Assembly (NCBI GenBank): GCA_963704295.1
Contig: OY969884.1
Coordinates: forward strand, 1,860,001 to 1,924,000
Length of the DNA: 64,000 nucleotides
From: JACCVL01 sp963704295
Lineage (GTDB): Bacteria > Actinomycetota > Actinomycetes > Propionibacteriales > Nocardioidaceae
Direction of reading: 5' to 3'
The notes under the pieces: generated by a model
The model's input: the letters and a program-made list of their open reading frames with translations, nothing else
Told to the model about the DNA's origin: nothing
Database searches by the model: none
Shown: piece by piece, positions 50,139 to 59,336 of the stretch
How the letters are laid out: each line of letters starts with the position of its first letter
Position numbering within the stretch: position 1 is the stretch's first letter
Program-made: the position numbers and the translations under genes

Positions 50139-51800
50139 TCAGCGACCGGCGAGCAGGTCGTCCGCGTCGACGATCGAGTACGCGTACCCCTGCTCGGCCA
50201 GGAACCGCTGCCGGTGCTGCGCGAAGTCGGCGTCGACGGTGTCCCGGGCGACCACGGCGTAGAACCGGGCGGCTCGCCCGTCCCCCTTCGGCCGCAGCAG
50301 CCGGCCGAGCCGTTGCGCCTCCTCCTGTCGAGAGCCGAACGACCCGGACACCTGGATCGCGACTCCGGCCTCGGGGAGGTCGATGGAGAAGTTCGCCACC
50401 TTGCTGACCACCAGCAGCCGCACCTCGCCGGTCCGGAAGGCGTCGAACAGCCGCTGCCGCTCCACCACCGTGGTCTGTCCGGTGATGACCGGAGCGCCGA
50501 GCCGCTCGCCCAGCTCCTCGAGCTGGTCGAGGTACTGCCCGATCACCAGGGTCGGCTCGCCGTCGTGCCGGGACACCAGCTCGTCCACCACCAGCGGCTT
50601 GGCGCCCGCCGAGGTCGCGAGCCGGTAGCGGTCCTCGGGCTCCGCGGTCGCGTACGTCATCCGCTCCGCGTCGCTCAGGCTGACCCGCACCTCGATGCAC
50701 TCCGCGGGGGCGATGTAGCCCTGTGCCTCGATGTCCTTCCACGGGGCGTCGTACCGCTTCGGGCCGATCAGGCTGAAGACGTCCCCCTCGCGGCCGTCCT
50801 CCCGCACCAGCGTGGCGGTCAGACCCAACCGTCGCCGGGCCTGCAGGTCGGCCGTCATCCGGAACACCGGCGCGGGCAGCAGGTGCACCTCGTCGTAGAC
50901 CACCAGGCCCCAGTCCCGGGCGTCGAACAGCTCCAGGTGGGCGTAGACGCCCTTCCGCCGGGTGGTCAGCACCTGGTAGGTGGCGATGGTGACCGGCCTG
51001 ACCTGCTTGCGGGCGCCGGTGTACTCACCGATCTCGTCCTCGGTGAGCGAGGTGCGGCGGAGCAGCTCGTCGCGCCACTGTCGGGCCGCCACGGTGTTGG
51101 TGACGAGGATCAGCGTGGTCGCCCCCGCTCGGGCCATCGCCGCCGCGCCCACCAAGGTCTTCCCCGCACCGCAGGGAAGCACCACCACCCCGGACCCGCC
51201 GTGCCAGAACGAGTCCGCCGCCTCCTGCTGGTACGGCCGCAGCTGCCACTCCGACTCGTCCAGCGCGATCGGGTGCGCCTCACCGTCGACGTAACCGGCG
51301 TAGTCCTCCGCCGGCCAGCCGAGCTTCAACAACGCCTGCTTCAACGCCCCGCGCTGCGAAGGGTGCACGGACACGGCACCGGCGTCGTAGCCGGGTTCGT
51401 CGATGCGGGCACCGAGCATCGGCGCGAGCCGCTTCGACCGCAGCACCTCCTCCAGCACCGGTCGGTCGGTGCTGGACAGGACGAGGTGATGCACCGGGTG
51501 CTTGTCGAGCCGAAGCCGGCCGTACCGGGACATGGTCTCGGCCAGGTCCACCAGCAGCGAGTGCGGCACGGGGTAGCGGCTGAACCGGAGCAGCACGTCG
51601 ACGACCTGTTCGGCGTCGTGACCCGCTGCGCGGGCGTTCCACAACCCCAGCGGCGTCAACCGGTAGGTGTGCACGTGCTCCGGCGAGCGCTCCAGCTCGG
51701 CGAACGGTGCGATCTCGCGGCGGCAGTCGGCGGCGTCTGGATGGTCGACCTCGAGCAGCAGGGTCTTGTCAGACTGGACGATCAGCGGGCCGGCGCTCAC
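50139..51800 (-). CDS. XPB/Ssl2-type DNA repair helicase
   Basis: A 553-residue SF2 helicase. After an N-terminal XPB-specific region, Walker A is GAGKT (211-215) in VLPCGAGKTLVG and Walker B is DEVH (303-306). Domain 2 motifs include GLTATLVREDGREG and a late QRLGRLLRPKGDGR. Bacterial XPBs are 3'-5' helicases proposed for repair. The GTG overlaps the CGNR stop (GTGA) with AGGAGG 4 nt before, so the two are coupled. In mycobacteria a homologue is next to a protein like the one at 56870; here the two are separated by about 5 kb. Confidence 0.94.
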   Translation of the reverse strand: MSAGPLIVQSDKTLLLEVDHPDAADCRREIAPFAELERSPEHVHTYRLTPLGLWNARAAGHDAEQVVDVLLRFSRYPVPHSLLVDLAETMSRYGRLRLDKHPVHHLVLSSTDRPVLEEVLRSKRLAPMLGARIDEPGYDAGAVSVHPSQRGALKQALLKLGWPAEDYAGYVDGEAHPIALDESEWQLRPYQQEAADSFWHGGSGVVVLPCGAGKTLVGAAAMARAGATTLILVTNTVAARQWRDELLRRTSLTEDEIGEYTGARKQVRPVTIATYQVLTTRRKGVYAHLELFDARDWGLVVYDEVHLLPAPVFRMTADLQARRRLGLTATLVREDGREGDVFSLIGPKRYDAPWKDIEAQGYIAPAECIEVRVSLSDAERMTYATAEPEDRYRLATSAGAKPLVVDELVSRHDGEPTLVIGQYLDQLEELGERLGAPVITGQTTVVERQRLFDAFRTGEVRLLVVSKVANFSIDLPEAGVAIQVSGSFGSRQEEAQRLGRLLRPKGDGRAARFYAVVARDTVDADFAQHRQRFLAEQGYAYSIVDADDLLAGR

Positions 51801-52336
51801 CCGACCTCCTCGGGCTGGCTCTCGGCCCGGCGCCGGGCCCGGTAGGCCGCGACGTGCGCCCGGGACGCGCATCGGTCCGAGCAGAAGCGACGGGACTGGT
51901 TGGGAGACAGGTCGACGAAGACGTCGGCGCAGCCGTCGGCGGAGCAGACCCCGAGGCGGGACGCGCCCGGGTCGCACACCATGCCGCTGAGACCCATCAG
52001 AGCCTCGGCGATGAGCAGCTCGGCGACCGACGAGCCGCGGCCGCCCACGTGCAGGTGCCACGCCTGCCCGTCGTGGCCGGCGATGTACGGACGCACCGGG
52101 TGCCGCGCGAGCAGCGCGTTCAGCTGGTCGACCACCGCGGCCGCGTCCCCGCGCTCGGCCGCCTCGAACACCGGGCGTAGGTCGCGAGTGAAACGGGTGA
52201 GCGCAGCCCGGTCCCGGTCGGTCAGCCGAGGGACCAGCTCCTCGTCGTCGGCGAGGGCCGCGGGCAGCTCGTCCTGGTCGGCCAGGGGGGTGTTGACGAG
52301 CCGGGCGGCGCGCTCGGCGTACCGCACGAAGTCCAC
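51797..52336 (-). CDS. CGNR/ABATE zinc-finger protein
   Basis: A 179-residue protein with an N-terminal ABATE-type domain and a C-terminal Cys4 zinc finger: CSADGCADVFVDLSPNQSRRFCSDRCASR. The usual CGNR signature is CASR here. Proteins of this family are predicted stress-related regulators. GTG 52336 follows TAGGCT (52343-52348) by 6 nt, a clear leaderless promoter, and the stop overlaps the XPB start. Regulation of or partnering with the helicase is inferred from this coupling. Confidence 0.88.
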   Translation of the reverse strand: MDFVRYAERAARLVNTPLADQDELPAALADDEELVPRLTDRDRAALTRFTRDLRPVFEAAERGDAAAVVDQLNALLARHPVRPYIAGHDGQAWHLHVGGRGSSVAELLIAEALMGLSGMVCDPGASRLGVCSADGCADVFVDLSPNQSRRFCSDRCASRAHVAAYRARRRAESQPEEVG

Positions 52337-52391
52337 ACTCGGAGCCTACCGGGGGCAATCGAGTCGGGCCGGAGCGTGGCAGGCTGCCCCG

Positions 52392-53423
52392 GTGCGGTGG
52401 ATCGACAGCCTGGAGGCGGCCGCGGCCGACCGGATGGACGAGGCGTTGCACCGCTATGTCCGGCAGGGAGCGGGCGCCGGGCGCAGCGTGCTCGCGGCCG
52501 AGGCGGCCTGGCAGGAGCTCGTGCTGCGTCCGCGGGTTCTCGTCGACGTGTCCCGGGTCCGCACCGCGACCACCGTGCTCGGGACTCCGGTCGACCTGCC
52601 GGTGCTCGTCGCGCCGACCACGCTGCAGGCGGCGTTGCACCCGGACGGGGACGCCGCCACCGTGCGGGGCGCCGGGGCGGCGGGCTCGCTGGCGTGCGTG
52701 TCGTCCAACGCCGGCGTGCCCTTCGCCGCCGTCGGGTCGGAGGGGATGCCATGGTGGCTGCAGGTCTACGTGACGCGAGACCGTGCCTCGACCGTCGACC
52801 TGCTGCAGCGGGCGGTGCATGCTGGGGCGCGAGCGGTCGTGCTCACGGCGGACACGCCAGTGGTCGGACGCAAGGAGGACCCGGTCGGGGAGCCGACCGC
52901 CTGGGACCTCGTCGCTCGGGGCGCGCTGCGCGCCAACCTGGGCACGGGGAGCACCGAGGAGGCGCTGGAGAAGGCCGACGACCTGACCCCGGACACGATC
53001 GGCTGGCTGCACGAGATCACCGGTCTGCCGGTGGTGGTCAAGGGGGTGCTGCGCGCCGACGACGCCCGGCGCTGCGCTGAGGCAGGTGCCGCCGCCGTCG
53101 TGGTGTCGAACCACGGCGGTCGTCAGCTGGACGGTGCGGTCGCCCCGGCGCGGGCACTGCCGGAGGTGGCCGACGCGCTGGCAGGCAGTGCCGTGGAGGT
53201 GTACGTCGACGGTGGCCTGCGGCGGGGCGAGCACGTGCTGTCCGCGCTGGCCCTCGGCGCGCGCGCCGTCCTCGTCGGTCGCCCTGCGCTGTGGGCGCTC
53301 GCCGTCGACGGCGCCACGGGCGTGCAGCGGCTGCTGGCTGAGCTCGGCGCCGAACTGACCGCTGCGATGCGGCTGGCCGGCTGCCCCCATCTGGCCGCGG
53401 TGAGCGCCGACCTGATCGGCTGA
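52392..53423 (+). CDS. FMN-dependent alpha-hydroxyacid oxidase
   Basis: A 343-residue TIM-barrel flavoenzyme. Motifs include VLVAPTTLQAALHPDG (FMN site), the VVKGVL Lys, SNHGGRQLDGAV with the catalytic His, and YVDGGLRRGEHVLSALALGARAVLVGRPALW (phosphate/FMN). It would oxidise lactate, glycolate or a longer 2-hydroxyacid. GTG 52392 lies 6 nt after CAGGCT (52380-52385). It is divergent from the CGNR gene, 56 bp apart. LutABC at 21-24 kb would be a second route if its substrate is lactate. Confidence 0.9.
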   Translation: MRWIDSLEAAAADRMDEALHRYVRQGAGAGRSVLAAEAAWQELVLRPRVLVDVSRVRTATTVLGTPVDLPVLVAPTTLQAALHPDGDAATVRGAGAAGSLACVSSNAGVPFAAVGSEGMPWWLQVYVTRDRASTVDLLQRAVHAGARAVVLTADTPVVGRKEDPVGEPTAWDLVARGALRANLGTGSTEEALEKADDLTPDTIGWLHEITGLPVVVKGVLRADDARRCAEAGAAAVVVSNHGGRQLDGAVAPARALPEVADALAGSAVEVYVDGGLRRGEHVLSALALGARAVLVGRPALWALAVDGATGVQRLLAELGAELTAAMRLAGCPHLAAVSADLIG

Positions 53424-53435
53424 CCTCGCGGCCGG

Positions 53436-55577
53436 CTAGCGCTGGGCCGGTCCCGTCGGGGCGCCCACGGACGCGGACGTGGTGGTCTCGGGCAGTCCCG
53501 CGCCCGGGCCGTCGGCCTGCTCCGGTCGGCGAGACAGCGCGCTCGGCCACCACATCCGTGGGCCGACGTCCAGCGTCAACGCCGTCACCAGCACCGACCG
53601 GACGACGATGGTGTCGAGCAGCACGCCCAGCGCCACGGCGTAGCCGAGCTGGGTCAGGAAGGTCAGCGGGAGGGTCGCGAGGACGGCGAACGTGCCAGCC
53701 AGCACCAGCCCGGCCGAGGTGATCACGCCGCCGGTGGCGGACAGGCCGACCAGCGCCCCGCGACGGGTGCCGTGGTCGTGGGCCTCCTCCCGGATCCGCG
53801 TCATCAAGAAGATGTTGTAGTCGATGCCCAGCGCCACCAGGAAGACGAACACGAAGAGCGGGAACGAGCTGTCGGCTGCCGAGACCCCGAACAGGTACTC
53901 GAAGGCGAGCGCGCTCAGCCCCAGCGCTGCGCCGAAGGAGAGCACCACGGTGCCGATGAGCAGCAGTGGGGCCACCACCGCCCGCAGCAGAGCAGCCAGG
54001 ATCAGGAACACCACCAGCAGGACGAGCGGGATGACCACTGCGTTGTCGCGCTGGGAGGCGTTCTGGATGTCCAGGTTGACCGCGGTGAACCCGCCGACCA
54101 GAGCGTCGGCGTCGGGCAGCTCCGCAACCGCGTCGCGCAGCCGGTTGATCGTCGCGTAGGCCTCGTCGCTGTCGGGCGAGTCGGTCAGGGTGGCCTCGAC
54201 GAGGGCGGTGTCGCCGGCCACCCGAGGCTCGGTCGCCGAGGCGATGCCGGAGGTCTGCTCGACCGTCGCCCGCACCTGGTCCGCCGCGTCGGCGGTGCTG
54301 AGCACCGCGACCGGGCTGCCGGCGCCACCGGCGAAGTGCGCGTTGACGACCTCCTGGCCCTCGATCGAGTCCGGAGTGCCGCGGAACGACTCGGCCTGGG
54401 TGAGCCCGTTGGCGTTCAACCCGAGCATGCCGAGCGCCGCGCCGCCGAGCAGCACCGTGGTCACGACCCAGACCAGTCGCGGGCGGGGCAGCATCGCGGT
54501 GCCGACCCGAGCCCACAGCCCGCGCGCCGTGGGCTCGTCGCTGCCCAGGGTCGGTCGCACCGGCCAGAAGACCCACCGACCGACGATCACGAGCAGGGCG
54601 GGCAGCAGCGTGATCATCACCAGCAGGCCGACCGCGACGCCGATGGCGGCGACCGGGCCGAGCCCCTGGGTGGAGTTCATCGTCGCGGCGAGCAGGCACA
54701 GCATGCCCAGCACCACGGTGCCGGCGCTGGCGATGATGGCCGGGCCGGCGCGGTGCAGCGCTTCGGCCATCGCCTCGTGCCGGTCCGCGTGCAGCCGCAG
54801 CTCCTCGCGGTAGCGGGCCACCAGCAGCAGGGCGTAGTCGGTGCCCGCGCCGATCACCAGCACGGTGAGGATGCCGGCGCTCTGCGCGTTGACGGTGAGC
54901 CCGGCGTGCTGGATCAGCAGATAGATCACCGCCTGCGCAGCCATCAGCGCGACCAGTGCGCTGAGCACGGGCAGCAGCCACAGCACCGGGCTGCGGTAGG
55001 TGAGCAGCAGGATCACGATGACGACGCCGAGCGCGGCGAACAGCAGCGTGCCGTCGATACCCTCGAACGCGGCGGCGGAGTCCGCGGCGTTGCCCGCCGG
55101 GCCGGTGATGTGGGTGGCCAGACCCTCCGGCCCGTCCGCTGCGGTGACCCGCATGTCCTCGACCACGTCGGCGGCCAGCTCCCAGCCGTCCGGGCCGAGG
55201 TCGATCGGCACGATGGTCTCCAGCGCCTCCCCGTCCTCGGACGGGAACGGGCCCTGCACCTCGCCCGCGATGCCCTGCACGTCGGCGAAGTCGTCGGCGT
55301 CGGCCCTCGCCGCCTGCTGGTCCTCGGCGGTCACGCCACCGTCGCGCTGGTAGACGACGACCGCCGGGATCAGGTCGGGGGACTGGAAGGCCGCCTGCGC
55401 CTCCAGGGCCTTGGTCGACTGGGCGTCACTGGGAAGCCAGGAGACCGCCTGGTTGTCCTGGGCGCCGGTGAGCTTCGAGGCCAGCGGTCCGGCGACCACG
55501 AGGACCGCCACCCAGAACGCAAGCACCATCCACTTCGTCACCCGGCCGCTCACCAGCCCGGCGGTCCGCCTGTGCAT
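53436..55577 (-). CDS. MMPL family (RND) transporter
   Basis: A 713-residue RND-superfamily protein: N-terminal transmembrane helix, a large extracytoplasmic loop (about 35-170), a helix bundle including GAGTDYALLLVARYREELR, a second loop and a second bundle with GIDYNIFLMTRIREEAHDHG. The duplicated GTDY/GIDY motif hosts the proton-relay Asp typical of MMPL. Related proteins export lipids or small molecules. GGGAGG precedes ATG 55577. The C-terminus is Pro/Gly-rich and cytoplasmic. Single gene, convergent with the hydroxyacid oxidase. Confidence 0.93.
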   Translation of the reverse strand: MHRRTAGLVSGRVTKWMVLAFWVAVLVVAGPLASKLTGAQDNQAVSWLPSDAQSTKALEAQAAFQSPDLIPAVVVYQRDGGVTAEDQQAARADADDFADVQGIAGEVQGPFPSEDGEALETIVPIDLGPDGWELAADVVEDMRVTAADGPEGLATHITGPAGNAADSAAAFEGIDGTLLFAALGVVIVILLLTYRSPVLWLLPVLSALVALMAAQAVIYLLIQHAGLTVNAQSAGILTVLVIGAGTDYALLLVARYREELRLHADRHEAMAEALHRAGPAIIASAGTVVLGMLCLLAATMNSTQGLGPVAAIGVAVGLLVMITLLPALLVIVGRWVFWPVRPTLGSDEPTARGLWARVGTAMLPRPRLVWVVTTVLLGGAALGMLGLNANGLTQAESFRGTPDSIEGQEVVNAHFAGGAGSPVAVLSTADAADQVRATVEQTSGIASATEPRVAGDTALVEATLTDSPDSDEAYATINRLRDAVAELPDADALVGGFTAVNLDIQNASQRDNAVVIPLVLLVVFLILAALLRAVVAPLLLIGTVVLSFGAALGLSALAFEYLFGVSAADSSFPLFVFVFLVALGIDYNIFLMTRIREEAHDHGTRRGALVGLSATGGVITSAGLVLAGTFAVLATLPLTFLTQLGYAVALGVLLDTIVVRSVLVTALTLDVGPRMWWPSALSRRPEQADGPGAGLPETTTSASVGAPTGPAQR

Positions 55578-55699
55578 GTGGCTGCCCTCCCCGGCCGCGA
55601 TCTCGGTGCCGGGCCCTCCACCCGGTCCGACCCGTCAGGCGAGACGCTACCGAGGCCCTCCCGACAGGCCCACGGGATTTCGCAGCCGTTACCGGATGT

Positions 55700-56833
55700 T
55701 CATCTCGGCGCCCGGTCCAGAGAGCTGCCGCTGACCGTCCGGCGCACGGCGTCGGTCACCACGTCCACCAGACAGCTCCGTTGCGCGTACGCCGCCCGCT
55801 GGACGTCGGCGCCGGTTCCGTTCGCGAGCACCTCCTCCACCCGGTCGCTCACCCGCTGCTCGTCGCCGTACCGGCGCAGCGCCGGTCGCGCGTGGTCGAG
55901 CAGCCGCTGCACCTGGATTCGGGCCGGGACCGTCGTTCCCGCCACCGGGTCCACGAGGTCGCCGCCGAGACCCGTGCGGGCGGCTCGCCAGGCGGCCGCG
56001 CGGAGCACCTCGATCCGCAGCGGGGTTGCGGGCACCGACCGCTGCCAGTCCCGGGCCGCCGTCTCCACCAGCGCCCGCGCCAGCCCGGTCAGCATCACCG
56101 CGTCCTCCACGTCGAGGCAGACGTCGAGCACCCGGACCTCGACCGTCGGCCACTCCCGCGAGGCGCGGACATCGAGGTAGACCATGCCGTGGTCCATCGC
56201 GCCCCCGCAGGCGACCATGGTGTCGACGGCCGCCCGGTAGCCGGCCGCGGTCCCGAACAGCTCGCTCGGCCCCGCACTCGGCCACCGGCTCCACAGCCGC
56301 TGCCGGTAGCTGGCGTAGCCGGTGTCCCGCCCCTGCCAGTACGGCGAGTTGGTGGACAGCGCGGTCAGCACGGCGAGCCAGGGTCGGACCCGGTCGATCA
56401 CGCCGACCGCCTCGTCCAACGACTCGACCGCAACGTGCACGTGGCAGCCGTTGCACAGCAGCTCGCGCGCGGTCATGCCGTACTCGCGGTTGAGCCGCTC
56501 ATAGCGGGCGTCCCTCGTGGCGGTGGGTGCGACCTCCACCGGGCTGGTCGCCAGCGCGGCCAGCCGAAGCCCGTGCCGCTCGGCAGCGGCTGCCAGCCGT
56601 CCGCGCAACCGGCGCAGGGAGGCGTCCACGGCGGACAGGTCGTCGACGGGGTCGGTGCCGAGCTCGACCTGTTCGCGCTTCAGCTCGTGCTCCACCCCGC
56701 CCGGACCGGTGTCGCTGCCCCCCGCGGCCTCGACCACGTCGTCACCGAGCGGTCGGGGGCACCCGGTGGCCGGATCGACCAGCAGCAGCTCCTCCTCGAC
56801 GCCGACCGTCCGCTCGCCCGAGATGTCCGTCAT
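55700..56833 (-). CDS. Glutamate--cysteine ligase family protein (YbdK-type carboxylate-amine ligase)
   Basis: A 377-residue member of the GCS2 family. The family hallmark TVGVEEELLLVDP at the N-terminus (Glu/metal binding), ELKREQVELGTDP and CNGCHVHVAVES are all present. These enzymes form a gamma-glutamyl or similar amide bond with ATP. ATG 56833 follows CAGGAT (56840-56845) by 6 nt. The product is unknown; glutathione synthesis is not implied in actinobacteria. Confidence 0.9.
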   Translation of the reverse strand: MTDISGERTVGVEEELLLVDPATGCPRPLGDDVVEAAGGSDTGPGGVEHELKREQVELGTDPVDDLSAVDASLRRLRGRLAAAAERHGLRLAALATSPVEVAPTATRDARYERLNREYGMTARELLCNGCHVHVAVESLDEAVGVIDRVRPWLAVLTALSTNSPYWQGRDTGYASYRQRLWSRWPSAGPSELFGTAAGYRAAVDTMVACGGAMDHGMVYLDVRASREWPTVEVRVLDVCLDVEDAVMLTGLARALVETAARDWQRSVPATPLRIEVLRAAAWRAARTGLGGDLVDPVAGTTVPARIQVQRLLDHARPALRRYGDEQRVSDRVEEVLANGTGADVQRAAYAQRSCLVDVVTDAVRRTVSGSSLDRAPR

Positions 56834-56869
56834 GCGGTCATCCTGCCTGTTCGGCGGGGATGTGCAGGC

Positions 56870-59233
56870 TCAACCGGCCGCCACCGAGCTGATCCGGTGC
56901 AGCGCGAACGTCCGGGTGCGGGCGCTGCGGTGGTCGTACGCGGTCAGCCGGCCACCGTCGACCCCTACCGGGTCGACGACCCGCTCAGACACCGTGCCGG
57001 TCTCGTCGAGGTAGGCCAGCCACACCGTGCGGGCGTCCTCGGCTGCGGCCTGGAGCTCGGCGACCAGACTGGTGGGACCGGTGACCCGGGTGCCGGCCGG
57101 ACGTGCCGCGCGCGCTCGCTCGCCGGCCCGCACCGCCTGCACCACGGCGGCCGTCCGGCTCTCGTCCAGCGGGTGCACCTCGGTGACCGGGCGCCGCCGA
57201 GGACGGGCCCGGCGGCTGTCCGCCATCGCACCGACCGTCCGGCCGTCCGGGCCCTCCAGCAGCGGGGCCTGATGGACCCGGCGAAGCCGCGCCAGCACGA
57301 TGTCGGCGGGCAGGTCGGACAGCGCCACCGTCGGCGCCACCCGGCGCAGGTTCAGCGAGGCAAGCGCAGGGTCGGCCAGCACGGTGTCCAGCTCGGTGGG
57401 GTCGTCGGCGCGCAGGTAGACCTCGGCCGCACCGACGCGCAACCGGCCGTGCCGGCGGGCCGTGTCGTCGACCAGGTAGGTCAACGGCTGCGGGACCGGC
57501 GTGCGGGAGTGTGCCTGCAAGAACGCGTGCACCTCGCTGGCCGGCCAGCCGGCGTCCATGGCGCGGCGCACCGAGTCGGCAGAGAAGCGGTAGACCGTCG
57601 CCCCGCCTCGGGACTCCACGTCGGCCAGCAGCGCCAACCGGTGACCGAGGGCCGGGTGCAGCGGGCCGGGGGCCACCGCGGTGAGATCGCCTTGCAGCAG
57701 GACGTGGTCCACCGGCTCCGGCAGCAGCGGTGCGAGCCGGTCGGCTGCGGCCGGGGGGTCGGTGAGCAGGAGCCGGCCGTGGGCGGTTGCCGCGCCGTCG
57801 GCCAGCACGCCGAGGGCGTGTCCCTCGACCAGCGTCCGCCGGACCAGCGCGTCTCGCAGCGCCACCCGCCGCGGCCGGGACCAGGCCACGGCCCGGACCA
57901 CCTGCTCCACGTCATCGACCGCTGCGCCGGGCCCGGCCTCGGCCAGCACCTGCAACGTCGCCCGGCGCACCGCGGCCGCCCCGCCGCGCTCCAGGTCGGG
58001 CGCCAGCGGGTTCACCGGCCGGTCCCGCTCGTCCCGCCCGCCCACCAGCACCATGGCCCGCGGACTGAACAGCCAGGCCTGGGCGAGCACCACCCAGCGT
58101 TCGGCGAGCGGCCGCTCCCGCCATCCGTCGAACGCCTCCGTCGGCAACCACGCCTCCTCCAGCTCCGGGTCGTCACCGACCGCGAGCAGTCCCGCCGCCG
58201 ACGCCACCTCGAGCAGGGTGCCGGCGGCCTCCTCGGACACGTCCAGCTCGGCGGCCAGTGCCCGCAGATCCCGCCGCCCGACGCCGCCGGAGCGCAGCAC
58301 GGGTGCGGGCGCCGCGCCCCACGTCTCGAGCAGCAGGTCGACGCGCCGGACCGTGTCGTACGCCGCGCCGGCGCCGATCGCGTCCGCGCGGTCCGCTCGA
58401 ACCGAGCGCACGTTCGGCGCCGGTGCCGCGTCGACCGGCCACGTCGTCGTACGGCCACCCCGCAGGTGCAGCCCGACCTCGCGGGGCAGGCACACCGTGC
58501 GGTCGTCCACCCGCACCAGCAGGCCCCGGCCGAGCAGGTGCTGGAGGGCGCCGCGGGCGGTGGCCAGCTCGACGTCGGGGGGGACGTCCCCGAGTCGCCC
58601 GCTCGGCGGGCCCGCCGCGAGCCGGTCGAGCAGTTGGCGCACGTCGTCGCCGGCGGCGGCGGTGGCGTCGTCGATGCGGGCCTGCGCCCAGGCCGGGTCC
58701 CGGTAGCTCGCCGCGATCCGGTCCGCGGTCCGCCCCGGGTCCCCGGCCGGCGCAAGCCCCAGGTCCTCGGCCAGCGTGTGCACCCGGGCTGGTCGTGCCC
58801 CGCCGAGCAGCGCCGACAGGCTCGGTCCCAGCCCGGCGGGAGTGGGGCCGACCACGTCGTGCGCGGCGCGTACCAGCCGGAGGTCGTCGGATTCGCCCCA
58901 CACCAGGGCGAGCGAGCGCAGCCGGTCCAGCACGGTGGTGACGGTGGCCGGCGCCGCGTGCACCAGCCGCTGCACGTCGGTGCTGGTCACCGGCGCCGGC
59001 AGCAGGGCGAGCGCCTCCAGCACCGACAGGTGCGCGGTGTCCAGCCGGTCCACCGCCATCGCGACCGAACCGCGACCGGCCGCGCGCGCCGCCAGCTGGG
59101 CCAGGTCGGCCGGCGCCGGGCGGGCCAGGTCCGGGCGGGCGGTGACCAGTGCGATGAGGGCAGCGTCGTCCCAGCCGCGCAGCGCGTCGGCCAGGGTGCG
59201 CGCAGCCGGCGCGGTCGGACTCGGTCGGGCCAT
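56870..59233 (-). CDS. Helicase-associated/WYL-domain protein (Rv0862c-like)
   Basis: A 787-residue protein with an XPB/Ssl2 N-terminal helicase-associated domain over roughly residues 430-600, and a WYL-type C-terminus (about 725-785: VWLAYLDETGTVSERVVDPVGVDGGRLTAYD...RTFALHRI). WYL domains sense nucleic-acid or nucleotide ligands in regulators of DNA damage and phage defence. In mycobacteria a protein of this kind sits next to XPB. ATG 59233 lies 7 nt after TACCGT (59241-59246). Divergent from the ABC transporter. Confidence 0.82.
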   Translation of the reverse strand: MARPSPTAPAARTLADALRGWDDAALIALVTARPDLARPAPADLAQLAARAAGRGSVAMAVDRLDTAHLSVLEALALLPAPVTSTDVQRLVHAAPATVTTVLDRLRSLALVWGESDDLRLVRAAHDVVGPTPAGLGPSLSALLGGARPARVHTLAEDLGLAPAGDPGRTADRIAASYRDPAWAQARIDDATAAAGDDVRQLLDRLAAGPPSGRLGDVPPDVELATARGALQHLLGRGLLVRVDDRTVCLPREVGLHLRGGRTTTWPVDAAPAPNVRSVRADRADAIGAGAAYDTVRRVDLLLETWGAAPAPVLRSGGVGRRDLRALAAELDVSEEAAGTLLEVASAAGLLAVGDDPELEEAWLPTEAFDGWRERPLAERWVVLAQAWLFSPRAMVLVGGRDERDRPVNPLAPDLERGGAAAVRRATLQVLAEAGPGAAVDDVEQVVRAVAWSRPRRVALRDALVRRTLVEGHALGVLADGAATAHGRLLLTDPPAAADRLAPLLPEPVDHVLLQGDLTAVAPGPLHPALGHRLALLADVESRGGATVYRFSADSVRRAMDAGWPASEVHAFLQAHSRTPVPQPLTYLVDDTARRHGRLRVGAAEVYLRADDPTELDTVLADPALASLNLRRVAPTVALSDLPADIVLARLRRVHQAPLLEGPDGRTVGAMADSRRARPRRRPVTEVHPLDESRTAAVVQAVRAGERARAARPAGTRVTGPTSLVAELQAAAEDARTVWLAYLDETGTVSERVVDPVGVDGGRLTAYDHRSARTRTFALHRISSVAAG

Positions 59234-59336
59234 CGGACCAACGGTACGTGCCCTGGGCGGGTCGGTACGGCAGGCTGGGGCGTCCAGCACCGCGGTCCGG
59301 CCGCGACGTGCGGATCGGCTCGCGGGAGGAATGCTG

